This document shows positions 10,446 through 18,212 of a stretch of 64,000 bases of DNA, piece after piece. A program made the translations under genes and the position numbers. The notes under the pieces were generated by a model that was not told the origin of the DNA, searched no databases, and worked only from the letters and a program-made list of their open reading frames with translations. Location of the stretch: positions 23,598-87,597 of the forward strand of contig NZ_MWWY01000028.1 of NCBI RefSeq assembly GCF_002259755.1, given 5' to 3'. Source of the DNA: Bifidobacterium hapali. Lineage in GTDB: Bacteria; Actinomycetota; Actinomycetes; Actinomycetales; Bifidobacteriaceae. How positions within the stretch are numbered: the first letter of the stretch is position 1; every line of letters starts with the position of its first letter.

Positions 10446-11093
10446 ATGAGTGCACGATCGACATCTGGTAAATCCCGAGGTAGTAACAAAAAAATCAAAA
10501 GTGCCGCCAAAACGACTGGATTCTCGTCGCGATCATCGCGCACAGCGACAATAAACAAAACAGACAAGCGCACGTTCACGAAAACCAAAACCCGTAGTAG
10601 CGGTCCAATCGTGTTTTTTATTGCGCTCTTTATTGTCGCGTTGGGAACTATCCAACTGCTGTCGACGTTCTACACATATGCAATCAGTGTGTCCGAACTC
10701 AACGGTTTGAAACGCGAAGAAGCATCACTTATCGCGCAAAAACAAGAACTTGAAAACAACATCACTCGGTGGGATGACAAAGCTTATGTTGCAGCACAAG
10801 CTCGTGAAAAGCTCGGTTTTGTATTCCCCGGTGAACAAGTGGTACATGTACTCCATCCCGAAGCAGTAACTGGTGATACAACTTCCACTGATACCAATAT
10901 AGACACGACGTCACGCACTACCAAAAAAGCCTTGCCTTGGTACAGTGAATTAGCGTACTCGTTTGAACAAGCGGACAAACGACCCGAACAAACGAGCACA
11001 GAAACACATTCAACTACGAACAATACGACCGATCAATCTAACCAATCCGAAACCACTACGACCGACACCAATACGGAGGACCAACAACAGTGA
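10446..11093 (+). CDS. FtsB/DivIC-type septum formation initiator
   Basis: This bitopic membrane protein of the division complex has a basic Ser/Thr/Lys-rich cytoplasmic tail (1-52), one membrane helix (about 53-77), a short coiled coil (LNGLKREEASLIAQKQELEN) and the DivIC-like AREKLGFVFPGEQVVHVL. A low-complexity Thr/Ser tail follows. An earlier in-frame ATG at 10422 lies inside the terminator stem, so 10446 is chosen. No clear Shine-Dalgarno is visible in the few bases after the terminator. The stop overlaps the next gene by 4 bases. Confidence 0.85.
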   Translation: MSARSTSGKSRGSNKKIKSAAKTTGFSSRSSRTATINKTDKRTFTKTKTRSSGPIVFFIALFIVALGTIQLLSTFYTYAISVSELNGLKREEASLIAQKQELENNITRWDDKAYVAAQAREKLGFVFPGEQVVHVLHPEAVTGDTTSTDTNIDTTSRTTKKALPWYSELAYSFEQADKRPEQTSTETHSTTNNTTDQSNQSETTTTDTNTEDQQQ

Positions 11094-11680
11094 CGAATCT
11101 TGATACCACGATTATGGACCAAGCAGCAGCACTCGCAGATCGTATTATGGCTAATCCTGCCAACGATCACGACGTCGCTATCGTCGAACGTCAACTTGGA
11201 CGTTTCCCTCGTGGTATGGTTGCGGTCGGTGCGCGGTGTGTGTGCGGTCGGCCGCTCGCGGTCGTCACTCGGCCCATGCTGCCCGGAGGTGTGCCATTCC
11301 CGACTACTTGTTACCTCACTGGTCCGGAAGTGGTCAAGGCCGTTTCTCACGTGGAAGCAGACGGTGTGATGGCTGACTATAATGCGTTGCTCGCTCAAGA
11401 GGGTGAGGATGGCGATCGTTTGCGTGCTGCATATCAGCGTGCGCATGATCTCTATCTTGCGTTCCGTCACGAACTGGCCGTCCGTCTTGGCGATGATGAA
11501 ACGCATATCGCGGGTATTAGCGCGGGCGGTATGCCGGTCCGCGTTAAATGCCTGCATGCGTTACTCGCGCAAACGTTGGTTATGGGCGAAGGTGTGAATC
11601 CGATCGGTGACATGACATTGGCTCGTATTGCTGACGAATTCGATCCGCATGTATGCCGTTGTTCAGTTGATGCTGAATAA
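11090..11680 (+). CDS. DUF501 family protein
   Basis: A 196-aa protein of the DUF501 family found in most actinobacteria between the divIC-like gene and ppx. It starts at GTG in a GTGA overlap with the preceding stop. Conserved features seen are RFPRGMVAVGARCVCGRPLAV near residue 35-55, PFPTTCYLTGP, VKCLHALLAQTL, and Cys residues in CVCG and CRC near the end that could hold a metal. The molecular function is not known. Confidence 0.88.
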   Translation: MTNLDTTIMDQAAALADRIMANPANDHDVAIVERQLGRFPRGMVAVGARCVCGRPLAVVTRPMLPGGVPFPTTCYLTGPEVVKAVSHVEADGVMADYNALLAQEGEDGDRLRAAYQRAHDLYLAFRHELAVRLGDDETHIAGISAGGMPVRVKCLHALLAQTLVMGEGVNPIGDMTLARIADEFDPHVCRCSVDAE

Positions 11681-11718
11681 TATTGGCTGTTACCAGACAT
11701 AGGGGGAGAGGCTGTGCG

Positions 11719-12738
11719 ATGAATGATAATCGGCATTCGGATCAGCATTCAGTAACGGTCGCAGGTATTGATTGCGGCACGAATTCGATCAGGCTCAAGA
11801 TTGCGCGTGTGGATGCGGACGGTATGCACGATATCGTGCCGCGTACGCTACGCGTGATTAGACTCGGGCAGGATGTTGATAAAACGCATCGTTTTGCTGA
11901 CGAAGCGTTGGAACGTGCGTATGCTGCGGCCCGCGAATTTGCGCAGATTCTGTCTGCACATCCGGTTGATGGATTGCGATTTGTAGCTACGTCAGCAACG
12001 CGTGACGCTGAGAATCGTGATGAGTTTGAGAATGAGATCGAACGGATTCTTGGGGTGCGTCCTGAAGTCGTTCCCGGTACCGAAGAAGCTGATTTGAGTT
12101 TTCTCGGTGCTACGAGCGTGGTGCCACGTACACAACTTGATGCACCGTTCCTTGTGGTTGATTTGGGTGGAGGCTCGACGGAACTTGTGCTCGGTGGCGA
12201 TGGTGTTCATGTGCCGGATACGCAAGTAGAAGCGGCATTTTCAATGAATATTGGTTCAGTTCGTATGACTGAACGTCATTTACACTCTGATCCGCCTACG
12301 CAGCAAGAAATCGATGAAACAATTGCTGATATTGACGCGCACATTGATGAAGCATTTCAAACGGTACCAGCGGGTAAAACGCGTACGATTATCGGTGTGT
12401 CGGGAACGGTCACCACGATGACTGCGCTGGCGCTCGGTTTGAAAGAATATGATCATCGGGCAGTTGATGGTGTGAGGTTGAGTCTTGAGGATGCGTTCGC
12501 TGTTGATGATCGGTTCCTTCGCATGACTCGCGCTGAACGGCGTACGTATAAGACTATTCATCCGGGACGTATTGACGTGGTAGGCGGTGGAGCTCTCGTT
12601 TGGAGCCGCGTTCTTGCTAAAGTGTCAGCGGCTGCCGAGGCTGATCATGGTACGTCGATTGATTCGTTCGTATCGAGTGAACATGGCTTGCTCGACGGTA
12701 TCGTGCTTGATTATGGCAGGCGTTTACTGGCGCAATAA
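11719..12738 (+). CDS. ppx: exopolyphosphatase, Ppx/GppA family
   Basis: These enzymes cleave terminal phosphate from polyphosphate or from pppGpp. ATG 11719 follows AGGGGGAGAG and gives 339 aa. The actin-like fold ATP/phosphate motifs are seen: GIDCGTNSIRLKI (about 16-28), VVDLGGGSTELVL (about 146-158), and GVSGTVTTMTAL. It lacks the C-terminal HD domain of E. coli Ppx, as is usual for the short actinobacterial form. It forms an operon with the FtsB-like and DUF501 genes. Confidence 0.9.
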   Translation: MNDNRHSDQHSVTVAGIDCGTNSIRLKIARVDADGMHDIVPRTLRVIRLGQDVDKTHRFADEALERAYAAAREFAQILSAHPVDGLRFVATSATRDAENRDEFENEIERILGVRPEVVPGTEEADLSFLGATSVVPRTQLDAPFLVVDLGGGSTELVLGGDGVHVPDTQVEAAFSMNIGSVRMTERHLHSDPPTQQEIDETIADIDAHIDEAFQTVPAGKTRTIIGVSGTVTTMTALALGLKEYDHRAVDGVRLSLEDAFAVDDRFLRMTRAERRTYKTIHPGRIDVVGGGALVWSRVLAKVSAAAEADHGTSIDSFVSSEHGLLDGIVLDYGRRLLAQ

Positions 12739-12763
12739 CTCGTGTTACGAGAGCGATCGTTGC

Positions 12764-12791
12764 AGTTCGGCATGACGCGACATGCCGAACT
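12764..12791 (+). terminator. hairpin after ppx
   Basis: An 11-bp perfect stem (AGTTCGGCATG / CATGCCGAACT) with a 6-base loop lies 25 bases after the ppx stop. There is no T-tract, so termination is plausible but unproven. A TACAAT at 12805 may be the -10 of the tRNA promoter. Confidence 0.5.
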
Positions 12792-12836
12792 AGAGTTGAT
12801 GTCGTACAATGGTACGGTTGATCGTTTTCGGTCAGC

Positions 12837-12915
12837 GCCTCCGTGGCGAAATGGTATACGCAGTCGACTTAAAATCGACCGCTTCGGCTTGTGGGTTCGA
12901 GTCCCATCGGAGGCA
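12837..12915 (+). tRNA. tRNA-Leu (TAA)
   Basis: Seven-bp acceptor stem GCCTCCG/CGGAGGC with discriminator A. The anticodon arm is GTCGA-CTTAAAA-TCGAC, reading TAA. The variable region is a short GCTTCGGC hairpin and the T-loop is TTCGAGT. Total 79 nt, short for a class II tRNA-Leu. CCA is not encoded. Its 3' end is one copy of the direct repeat that flanks a toxin-antitoxin pair. Confidence 0.95.
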
Positions 12916-12921
12916 CTTAAG
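12888..12921. repeat. direct repeat at tRNA-Leu 3' end (attL-like)
   Basis: The last 28 bases of the tRNA plus CTTAAG recur at 13576-13609 with one mismatch in 34 (C at 12905, T at 13593). The repeat also supplies the stop codon of the antitoxin gene (TTA at 12917-12919 on the plus strand). Confidence 0.9.
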
Positions 12922-13201
12922 CGGCTTGGATGCTGATGCGTCCGCCGAGCGCGTGGATAACCTTGAGGATGGTCTGGAAGCTCGGATTGCCGTCTTTGCT
13001 GAGGCTCTTGTAGAGGCTTTCGCGTCCGACGCCGGCTTCTTTAGCGATCTGAGTCATACCCCTCGCTTTAGCAACATTACCGAGTGCTTCCTGCATGAGT
13101 GCGGGATCATCGTATTCAGCGATGGCGTTGAGGTAAGCGAGGATGTCTTGCTCATCCTCAAGGTATTCGCTTGTATCGTAATTGGTGAATTGTGTACTCA
13201 T
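12917..13201 (-). CDS. HigA-type antitoxin, helix-turn-helix
   Basis: A 94-aa protein of the addiction-module antidote family (HI1420-like). The helix-turn-helix reads ARGMTQIAKEAGVGRESLYK (about 46-65), followed by SFQTILKVIHALG. The acidic N-terminus (DTSEYLEDEQDILAYLN) probably contacts the toxin. It starts in an ATGA overlap with the toxin stop, so here the toxin comes first, as in higBA. Its stop codon lies in the repeat next to tRNA-Leu. Confidence 0.9.
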   Translation of the reverse strand: MSTQFTNYDTSEYLEDEQDILAYLNAIAEYDDPALMQEALGNVAKARGMTQIAKEAGVGRESLYKSLSKDGNPSFQTILKVIHALGGRISIQAA

Positions 13202-13503
13202 TGCTGCTCCTTATAGTTGTTGAGAATGTCGTGAGCGTGTTTGATATCGGATTGCTGAGTGCTTTTGTCTCCACCGGCTAGCAGTAGCATTAGCACGTTA
13301 CCGCGCATAGCAAAATAGACGCGGTAGCCAGCTCCGAAATGGAATCGCATTTCGCTAACGGGTCCTCCTGTGGGTTTAATGTCGCCAAGTGGTTTGCCGG
13401 CGATCTTGCATGCGTCAAGACGGGCCATAATGGCAGCTTTTGCCTCGCGGTTCTTAAGTTTTCTGAACCACTTTGCAAATTCAGCGGATTGTTCAATTTC
13501 CAT
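13198..13503 (-). CDS. RelE/HigB-type toxin
   Basis: The start at 13503 gives 101 aa (MEIEQSAEFAKWFRKLKNRE...). FAKWFRKL near the start, GAGYRVYFA and LLLAGGDKSTQQSDIKHA are hallmarks of the phage-derived Gp49-like/HigB branch of RelE-ParE toxins, which usually cut mRNA on the ribosome. Upstream in-frame starts would run into the tRNA-like repeat region. It is the first gene of a two-gene operon with the antitoxin. Confidence 0.9.
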   Translation of the reverse strand: MEIEQSAEFAKWFRKLKNREAKAAIMARLDACKIAGKPLGDIKPTGGPVSEMRFHFGAGYRVYFAMRGNVLMLLLAGGDKSTQQSDIKHAHDILNNYKEQQ

Positions 13504-13575
13504 TGTTATATCGTATCCTATGAGATACATATTTGTCAATTTATGTAATGTTCGATTGACTTGGAACTTTATTTT

Positions 13576-13609
13576 CTTGTGGGTTCGAGTCCTATCGGAG
13601 GCACTTAAG
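13576..13609. repeat. direct repeat, second copy of tRNA-Leu 3' end (attR-like)
   Basis: It matches 12888-12921 at 33 of 34 bases. No tRNA body precedes it, so it is a 3' fragment only. The 688-bp interval between copies holds only the toxin-antitoxin pair. Confidence 0.9.
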
Positions 13610-13730
13610 TGACGATGAGTTGCCAAAAATAACGGCGTTCGGAAACATTGGGTTTTCTTGGTTATCGTAGACTGTCCGCTCGTATAGGAATGACCGTTTT
13701 CTAGTCGTTGAGATGCGGAGGGAGTTGCTC

Positions 13731-14297
13731 ATGACTGATTGGTTGGCAGTACGCCGTGAATCAAACGATGCTTTGCCGCAGATGCTGGTGCAGGCAATCA
13801 TCATAGCTGGCGTACTATGCATCTGTGAGCTGGTCAGTGCACCAATTTATGTGCGTATGTCCGGCAATGCTTTCAACATATTGCCGTGGTTTCTTGTCGC
13901 TGACTTGTTTGCGGTGGCCTTCACCTACACTGTTGGATTCATCCTGCTGTGGGCGGTGGAATCATTGACTGATCGATTAGACATTCCTAAAATTCTGCCG
14001 TTTGTCTATGCGTTAGCTGGCCTGATCGGATTCGCGGCTTGGGGATATGCAGTATTTCCTGCTGTAATCAATGCAATCATCGTGCCAGCTCACGGTATCG
14101 CACTCACCAGTGCTGCCAAACTTGGTATAGGCGTTAACTGTGCCGCAGCAGGATTCGTCGCGTTTTTCTTCGGTGCGATTCTACCGAGTAGACTTGCCTC
14201 ACGACGTACCACGGTTATCGTGATCGGAGTAGTGACTGTTGCATTCGCTGTGCTCGGCGGTATTATCTATGGGCTGACGATAAGCGCACTGTCCTGA
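13731..14297 (+). CDS. conserved membrane protein, unknown function
   Basis: The ATG at 13731 follows GGAGGGAG at a good distance and gives 188 aa; the ATG at 13713 would put the ribosome-binding site inside the gene. Four hydrophobic segments are visible: about 17-40, 52-80, 90-130 and 155-185. No motif that names a function is seen. It lies alone between the tRNA-linked island and sdaA. Confidence 0.7.
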   Translation: MTDWLAVRRESNDALPQMLVQAIIIAGVLCICELVSAPIYVRMSGNAFNILPWFLVADLFAVAFTYTVGFILLWAVESLTDRLDIPKILPFVYALAGLIGFAAWGYAVFPAVINAIIVPAHGIALTSAAKLGIGVNCAAAGFVAFFFGAILPSRLASRRTTVIVIGVVTVAFAVLGGIIYGLTISALS

Positions 14298-14376
14298 TAT
14301 GGACAAACATAGAAACGTATATTGCTCAATAAAACTTACTGATAACATCACTGCATCGTCCGACATATGGACTCGC

Positions 14377-14382
14377 TATACT
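14377..14382 (+). promoter_or_regulatory. -10 element for a leaderless sdaA transcript
   Basis: TATACT ends 4 bases before a GTG and 7 bases before the ATG at 14390, and no Shine-Dalgarno sequence is present. This spacing would put the transcript start at or next to the start codon. Leaderless mRNAs are common in actinobacteria. The -35 region is weak. Confidence 0.5.
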
Positions 14383-14389
14383 GACAGTG

Positions 14390-15847
14390 ATGTTCAGTAT
14401 TCTCGATATGTTCAAAATCGGTGTCGGCCCGAGCTCATCGCATACCGTAGGCCCAATGGTCGCCGGTCAACGATTCGCCACGTCCCTTGTCTCATCCGGC
14501 GCGCTTAACCGTGTACACCGTATCCGAGTCGTACTCTATGGTTCTCTCGCGTTAACTGGACTCGGTCACGGCACGGATCATGCCATTATGGCCGGTCTCG
14601 AAGGTGGATTACCGGCAACAGTCAACACTGACCATGTACTCACCATCCGCCAAGAATGCGAAGCTAACGGCACACTTAACCTCGCCGGTACTCATCCAGT
14701 CGCCTTCGACTATGATCGCGACATTATTTTTGAACGTTGGCAACGCATGGCCGCGCACCCCAACGGCATGCGATTCCAAGCCTTTGATACTGCCAGCAAC
14801 CTCGTCGACGAACAAGTCTGGTACTCCATCGGCGGCGGATTCATCCGACAAGGACACCCCGACGATCTCATGATCGGTATACACGACCGGCCGCCAGCAG
14901 GCACCTCCTTCGCTGACCAAGATGAAAGCTCATCTACCGACTTTGGACCACACGTACCCTACAACTTCACATCAGGCGACGAACTCGTCGCACTCTGTCA
15001 CACACACAACATATCCATCGCCGAACTCGTCTGGGCAAACGAAACTGTCACCAGATCAGCCAACGAAGTACGTGCTGACCTCATCAACGTATGGCATACT
15101 ATGCACGACTGTGTCACCAACGGATGCACCAGCGAACTGGCCACACTGCCGGGTGGTCTCGACGTACCCAGACGTGCGCCCAAAATGTACGCACGACTGG
15201 CCGCCAACAGCGACGTACTCAAACGAAATCACCGACTCGACGCAGCACTCGAAGCATCAGACGCCGCATGGGTCGATCTGTTCGCGCTCGCCGTATCCGA
15301 AGAAAACGCTGGGGGAGGGCGCATTGTAACAGCACCAACGAATGGTTCAGCTGGTATTATTCCGGCTGTGCTCCAGTATTACTGGCATTTTGTTGATGCG
15401 GCTGACGAAGATGGTGTCGTCACTTTTCTTCTCACCGCTGGTGCAATCGGCTATCTGTTTAAGCGTAACGCGTCGATTTCTGGCGCTGAAGTTGGATGTC
15501 AAGGTGAAGTTGGTGTTGCCTGTTCGATGGCTGCTGCTGGCTTATGTGCGGTGATGGGTGGTAATCCGGCTCAAGTGGAAAATGCGGCTGAGATTGGCAT
15601 AGAACACAATTTGGGATTGACTTGTGACCCAGTAGGCGGACTCGTACAGATTCCGTGTATTGAGCGCAATGCAATGGCAGCGAATACGGCGATTAATGCG
15701 GTGCGTATGGCTATGCTCGGTGACGGTTCGCATATTGTCAGTCTTGACCAAGCCATCAAAACGATGAAGGATACAGGCGAAGACATGATGGCGAAATACA
15801 AGGAGACTTCTGAAGGAGGGCTCGCGGTTAATGTCGTCGAGTGCTGA
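14390..15847 (+). CDS. sdaA: L-serine ammonia-lyase, iron-sulfur dependent, single chain
   Basis: It converts L-serine to pyruvate and ammonia with a 4Fe-4S cluster. The 485-aa protein fuses the beta domain ([20 protein letters not shown] at the N-terminus) and the alpha domain ([19 protein letters not shown], then [16 protein letters not shown] with cluster cysteines, and [14 protein letters not shown]). A GTG directly before the ATG is an alternative start. Strand composition changes abruptly near 15.31 kb (coding-strand G+T 19 of 60 at 15001-15060, 43 of 60 at 15481-15540), although the protein is continuous. Confidence 0.95.
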   Translation: MFSILDMFKIGVGPSSSHTVGPMVAGQRFATSLVSSGALNRVHRIRVVLYGSLALTGLGHGTDHAIMAGLEGGLPATVNTDHVLTIRQECEANGTLNLAGTHPVAFDYDRDIIFERWQRMAAHPNGMRFQAFDTASNLVDEQVWYSIGGGFIRQGHPDDLMIGIHDRPPAGTSFADQDESSSTDFGPHVPYNFTSGDELVALCHTHNISIAELVWANETVTRSANEVRADLINVWHTMHDCVTNGCTSELATLPGGLDVPRRAPKMYARLAANSDVLKRNHRLDAALEASDAAWVDLFALAVSEENAGGGRIVTAPTNGSAGIIPAVLQYYWHFVDAADEDGVVTFLLTAGAIGYLFKRNASISGAEVGCQGEVGVACSMAAAGLCAVMGGNPAQVENAAEIGIEHNLGLTCDPVGGLVQIPCIERNAMAANTAINAVRMAMLGDGSHIVSLDQAIKTMKDTGEDMMAKYKETSEGGLAVNVVEC

Positions 15848-16003
15848 GTTTTTGTTGAGAGCTCAATAAGTGAGAAACTGCCTGTTTGCGTCGCGTATCG
15901 TATGCTTTCGCGTGACATTGTGTTATGAGAATGTGAGTGCGGTTGCAAGGTCGGCGTGGCGCGGGTATTCTCATGTACATTGTGCGTCACTAAGGAGGAA
16001 CAC

Positions 16004-16405
16004 ATGGCGAACATGCCCAAGGTTAACGCCGAATTCGGTGCTACGCCGTCCATCTCGTTTGACGGAGAGGCCCCAGCTGGTCTCAAAGTTGTTGAGCTAG
16101 TGGAAGGCGACGGTCCGATGGTGCGTCGCGGCGACACGGTGACTGTGAACTATCACGGTGTTGTCTGGGGCAAGACCGATCCATTCGATTCGAGCTTTGC
16201 TCGTCACCAGCCTGTCAGCTTTGGCATTGGTGTCGGTCAAGTCATCAAGGGTTGGGATCAGACTGTGCCCGGGCACAATGTTGGCTCGCGTCTGGTCGTC
16301 TCAATCCCGCCGGAATACGGCTATGGCTCGCGGGGCGTCCCGCAGGCCGGCATCGGCGGCGGTGACACGCTCGTGTTCGTGATCGACATCATCTCGACCC
16401 GCTGA
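16004..16405 (+). CDS. FKBP-type peptidyl-prolyl isomerase
   Basis: It speeds cis-trans isomerisation of Xaa-Pro bonds during protein folding. The start after TAAGGAGG (16004) gives 133 aa with no signal peptide, so it is cytoplasmic. The FKBP core is complete: VTVNYHGVVWG, FDSSFARHQPVSFGIGVG, VIKGWDQTVPG, IPPEYGYGSRG and DTLVFVIDI. It stands alone between sdaA and greA with its own terminator. Confidence 0.95.
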   Translation: MANMPKVNAEFGATPSISFDGEAPAGLKVVELVEGDGPMVRRGDTVTVNYHGVVWGKTDPFDSSFARHQPVSFGIGVGQVIKGWDQTVPGHNVGSRLVVSIPPEYGYGSRGVPQAGIGGGDTLVFVIDIISTR

Positions 16406-16449
16406 CATTCGTCTCGGATCGAATCACGCTCGATTCTCGAAGCGTGGAC

Positions 16450-16475
16450 GCGTCGGCGCAAGTCGGCGCTTTTTT
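16450..16475 (+). terminator. intrinsic terminator after the FKBP gene
   Basis: A 6-bp stem with one G-T pair (GCGTCG / CGGCGC) closes an 8-base loop and is followed by six T residues. Confidence 0.7.
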
Positions 16476-16519
16476 CGTACCATACACCATTGATACTATG
16501 CGTCAACTAAGGAGGAATC

Positions 16520-16999
16520 ATGGGTGAGGAGAAAGTCGTCCCGCTTACGCAGGACGCTTATGACAAGCTGAAGGATGAGCTCGCATATCGCGAAGGACAG
16601 TACCGTGACGAGATTACCAAGCGTATTGCTGCGGCGCGTGCTGAGGGTGATCTGTCTGAAAACGGTGGTTATCAGGCTGCTCGTGAAGAGCAGAGCAAAA
16701 ATGAGGGCCGCATTAACGAGCTGACGGTCAAACTGCGTAATGCAAAGATCGTGGAAGCTCCGAAGGCTGGCATTGTTGGCAATGGCTCGTTGGTGACCAT
16801 CGAGCTGGCTGGTAACGAGATGACATACGTGCTGGGCGCGCGAGACATGGCTTCGGTCACCAAGTATGACGTACTCAGTGAAGAATCGCCGATTGGCAAA
16901 GCTATTATGGGTGCCAAGGCTGGGGATACGGTCAGCTATCAGGCGCCGAACGGCCGCACGATTAGCGTAACTGTTAAGGATGCGAAGCCACTCGAGTAG
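16520..16999 (+). CDS. greA: transcription elongation factor GreA
   Basis: GreA rescues backtracked RNA polymerase by stimulating transcript cleavage. The 159-aa protein has the N-terminal coiled coil with the acidic tip (RAEGDLSENGGYQAAREEQ, about 42-60) and the C-terminal domain ending GRTISVTVKDA. The start follows AAGGAGGAATC. The context is a single-gene unit. Confidence 0.96.
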   Translation: MGEEKVVPLTQDAYDKLKDELAYREGQYRDEITKRIAAARAEGDLSENGGYQAAREEQSKNEGRINELTVKLRNAKIVEAPKAGIVGNGSLVTIELAGNEMTYVLGARDMASVTKYDVLSEESPIGKAIMGAKAGDTVSYQAPNGRTISVTVKDAKPLE

Positions 17000-17020
17000 T
17001 GAGCTTGTTTAAACGAAAAT

Positions 17021-17042
17021 GGCTCTCCTGACAAGGGGAGCC
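17021..17042. terminator. hairpin between greA and the hemolysin III gene
   Basis: An 8-bp stem (GGCTCTCC / GGGGAGCC) with loop TGACAA. Read on the minus strand it is followed by ATTTTCGTTT, so it best fits a terminator for the minus-strand gene ending at 17100; it may serve both. The minus-strand sequence CTCCCCTTGTCAG also occurs in the repeat at 8672. Confidence 0.65.
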
Positions 17043-17099
17043 TAGACATCTGAGAGCCTGTGTGTGGCATGTGTCGGTTTTCTTATCAATAGGACTGAG

Positions 17100-18005
17100 T
17101 TACTGCCACAGTGAGACGATCACCATATAGATCGCGACCATATGGCATGCGTATCCGGCGACAGTACCGGTATGGAAAATCTCGTGGAAGCCAAACACGC
17201 GTGGCCACGGGTCTGGCTTGCGTAAGCCGTACACAATTGCGCCCGCGATATAGCATGCGCCTCCGGAGCCGAGTAGAATCACCACGGCAGGTCCTGCATA
17301 AGGTGACGTCCAGAACAAGCTCATGAACGCTACTCCAGACACGCCAAACACGATGTATACGATGACATACAACCAGCGCGGCGCGCCAATCCAGATCACA
17401 TGAATGATCAGTGCGACAAGCGTGCATGACCACATGCCGATGATAATAGCGTTACGCCAGCGTGGCTCGAGTGCAAACGATACTGGCGTGTAGGTGCCGG
17501 CGATGAGCAGGAAAATGTTCATATGATCAATACGGCGCAGTACGTCGGTGACGCGCGGCGACCAGTCACCTAAATGGTAGGCGGCTGAGTTGGTGAACAA
17601 AACCAGCGAACACGTCATGAACACAGCGCATGCCCATTTAAGCCCTGCGCCTTGTGCAAGACAAATGAGCACGATGCCAGCTGCCAGTGCGAGCGGTGCG
17701 GCAACGGCGTGAATCCATCCGCGCAGCATTGGCTTCGGGCGACCATGTACGTCAAGTCTGATTTTGCGTTCGACTTCAGCGGGGGAGATGCCTTCGAGCC
17801 GTGCGGCACGGGTTTCTGCTTTAGCAATTACAGATAAGGCATGTTCGTCGGCGCGGCGGCGGATACGTTCCGCTTTAGCTTTTGCGCGGATGCGTACTGC
17901 GTCTGCTTTGGCTTGTAGCGCTGCTTCGCGTGCACGGGTTGCAGCATCGCGTGCTGCTGTTATGGCCGCCTGTTTACGTGCGACTTCTTCTTTGGAGACT
18001 GTCAT
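17100..18005 (-). CDS. hemolysin III family (PAQR-like) membrane protein
   Basis: The start at 18005 follows GGGGAGGAG and gives 301 aa. Residues 1 to about 85 form an Ala/Arg/Lys-rich helical stretch, probably coiled coil, that is extra to the family. Seven membrane segments follow. The family's metal-site residues are visible as SAAYHL, the Asp/His in RIDHMNIF, and the late HEIFHTGTVAGYACH. Bacterial members have been linked to membrane lipid homeostasis; the pore-forming label is historical. A perfect inverted repeat lies 65 bases upstream. Confidence 0.85.
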   Translation of the reverse strand: MTVSKEEVARKQAAITAARDAATRAREAALQAKADAVRIRAKAKAERIRRRADEHALSVIAKAETRAARLEGISPAEVERKIRLDVHGRPKPMLRGWIHAVAAPLALAAGIVLICLAQGAGLKWACAVFMTCSLVLFTNSAAYHLGDWSPRVTDVLRRIDHMNIFLLIAGTYTPVSFALEPRWRNAIIIGMWSCTLVALIIHVIWIGAPRWLYVIVYIVFGVSGVAFMSLFWTSPYAGPAVVILLGSGGACYIAGAIVYGLRKPDPWPRVFGFHEIFHTGTVAGYACHMVAIYMVIVSLWQ

Positions 18006-18069
18006 TTTGCTCCTCCCCGTTGCTTGATTGTGGATCATTACTGTACGTAATTACTCACTATCATAACCT

Positions 18070-18094
18070 ACGTTACCGTAACCTACGGTAACGT
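18070..18094. promoter_or_regulatory. perfect inverted repeat between hemolysin III and pdtaS
   Basis: ACGTTACCGTA and its exact complement are separated by ACC. The 11-bp arms lie in the intergenic region shared by two divergent genes (starts at 18005 and 18213). A dimeric repressor operator is the simplest reading. The regulator is unknown. Confidence 0.6.
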
Positions 18095-18212
18095 AATAAT
18101 CGTTTTTGTCAAGAAATGCTGATGGTAATCGTTATTCATCGTCATATTAACTGGACTACAGATTGTCACAACAGTGTGCAGTCACGGCGTGGTATTGCGT
18201 ATGATGGACCGT

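Noticed and set aside
18061..18100. The 18.07-kb inverted repeat as a terminator
   Set aside because: It lies upstream of both neighbouring genes and has no T-tract in position, so an operator fits better.
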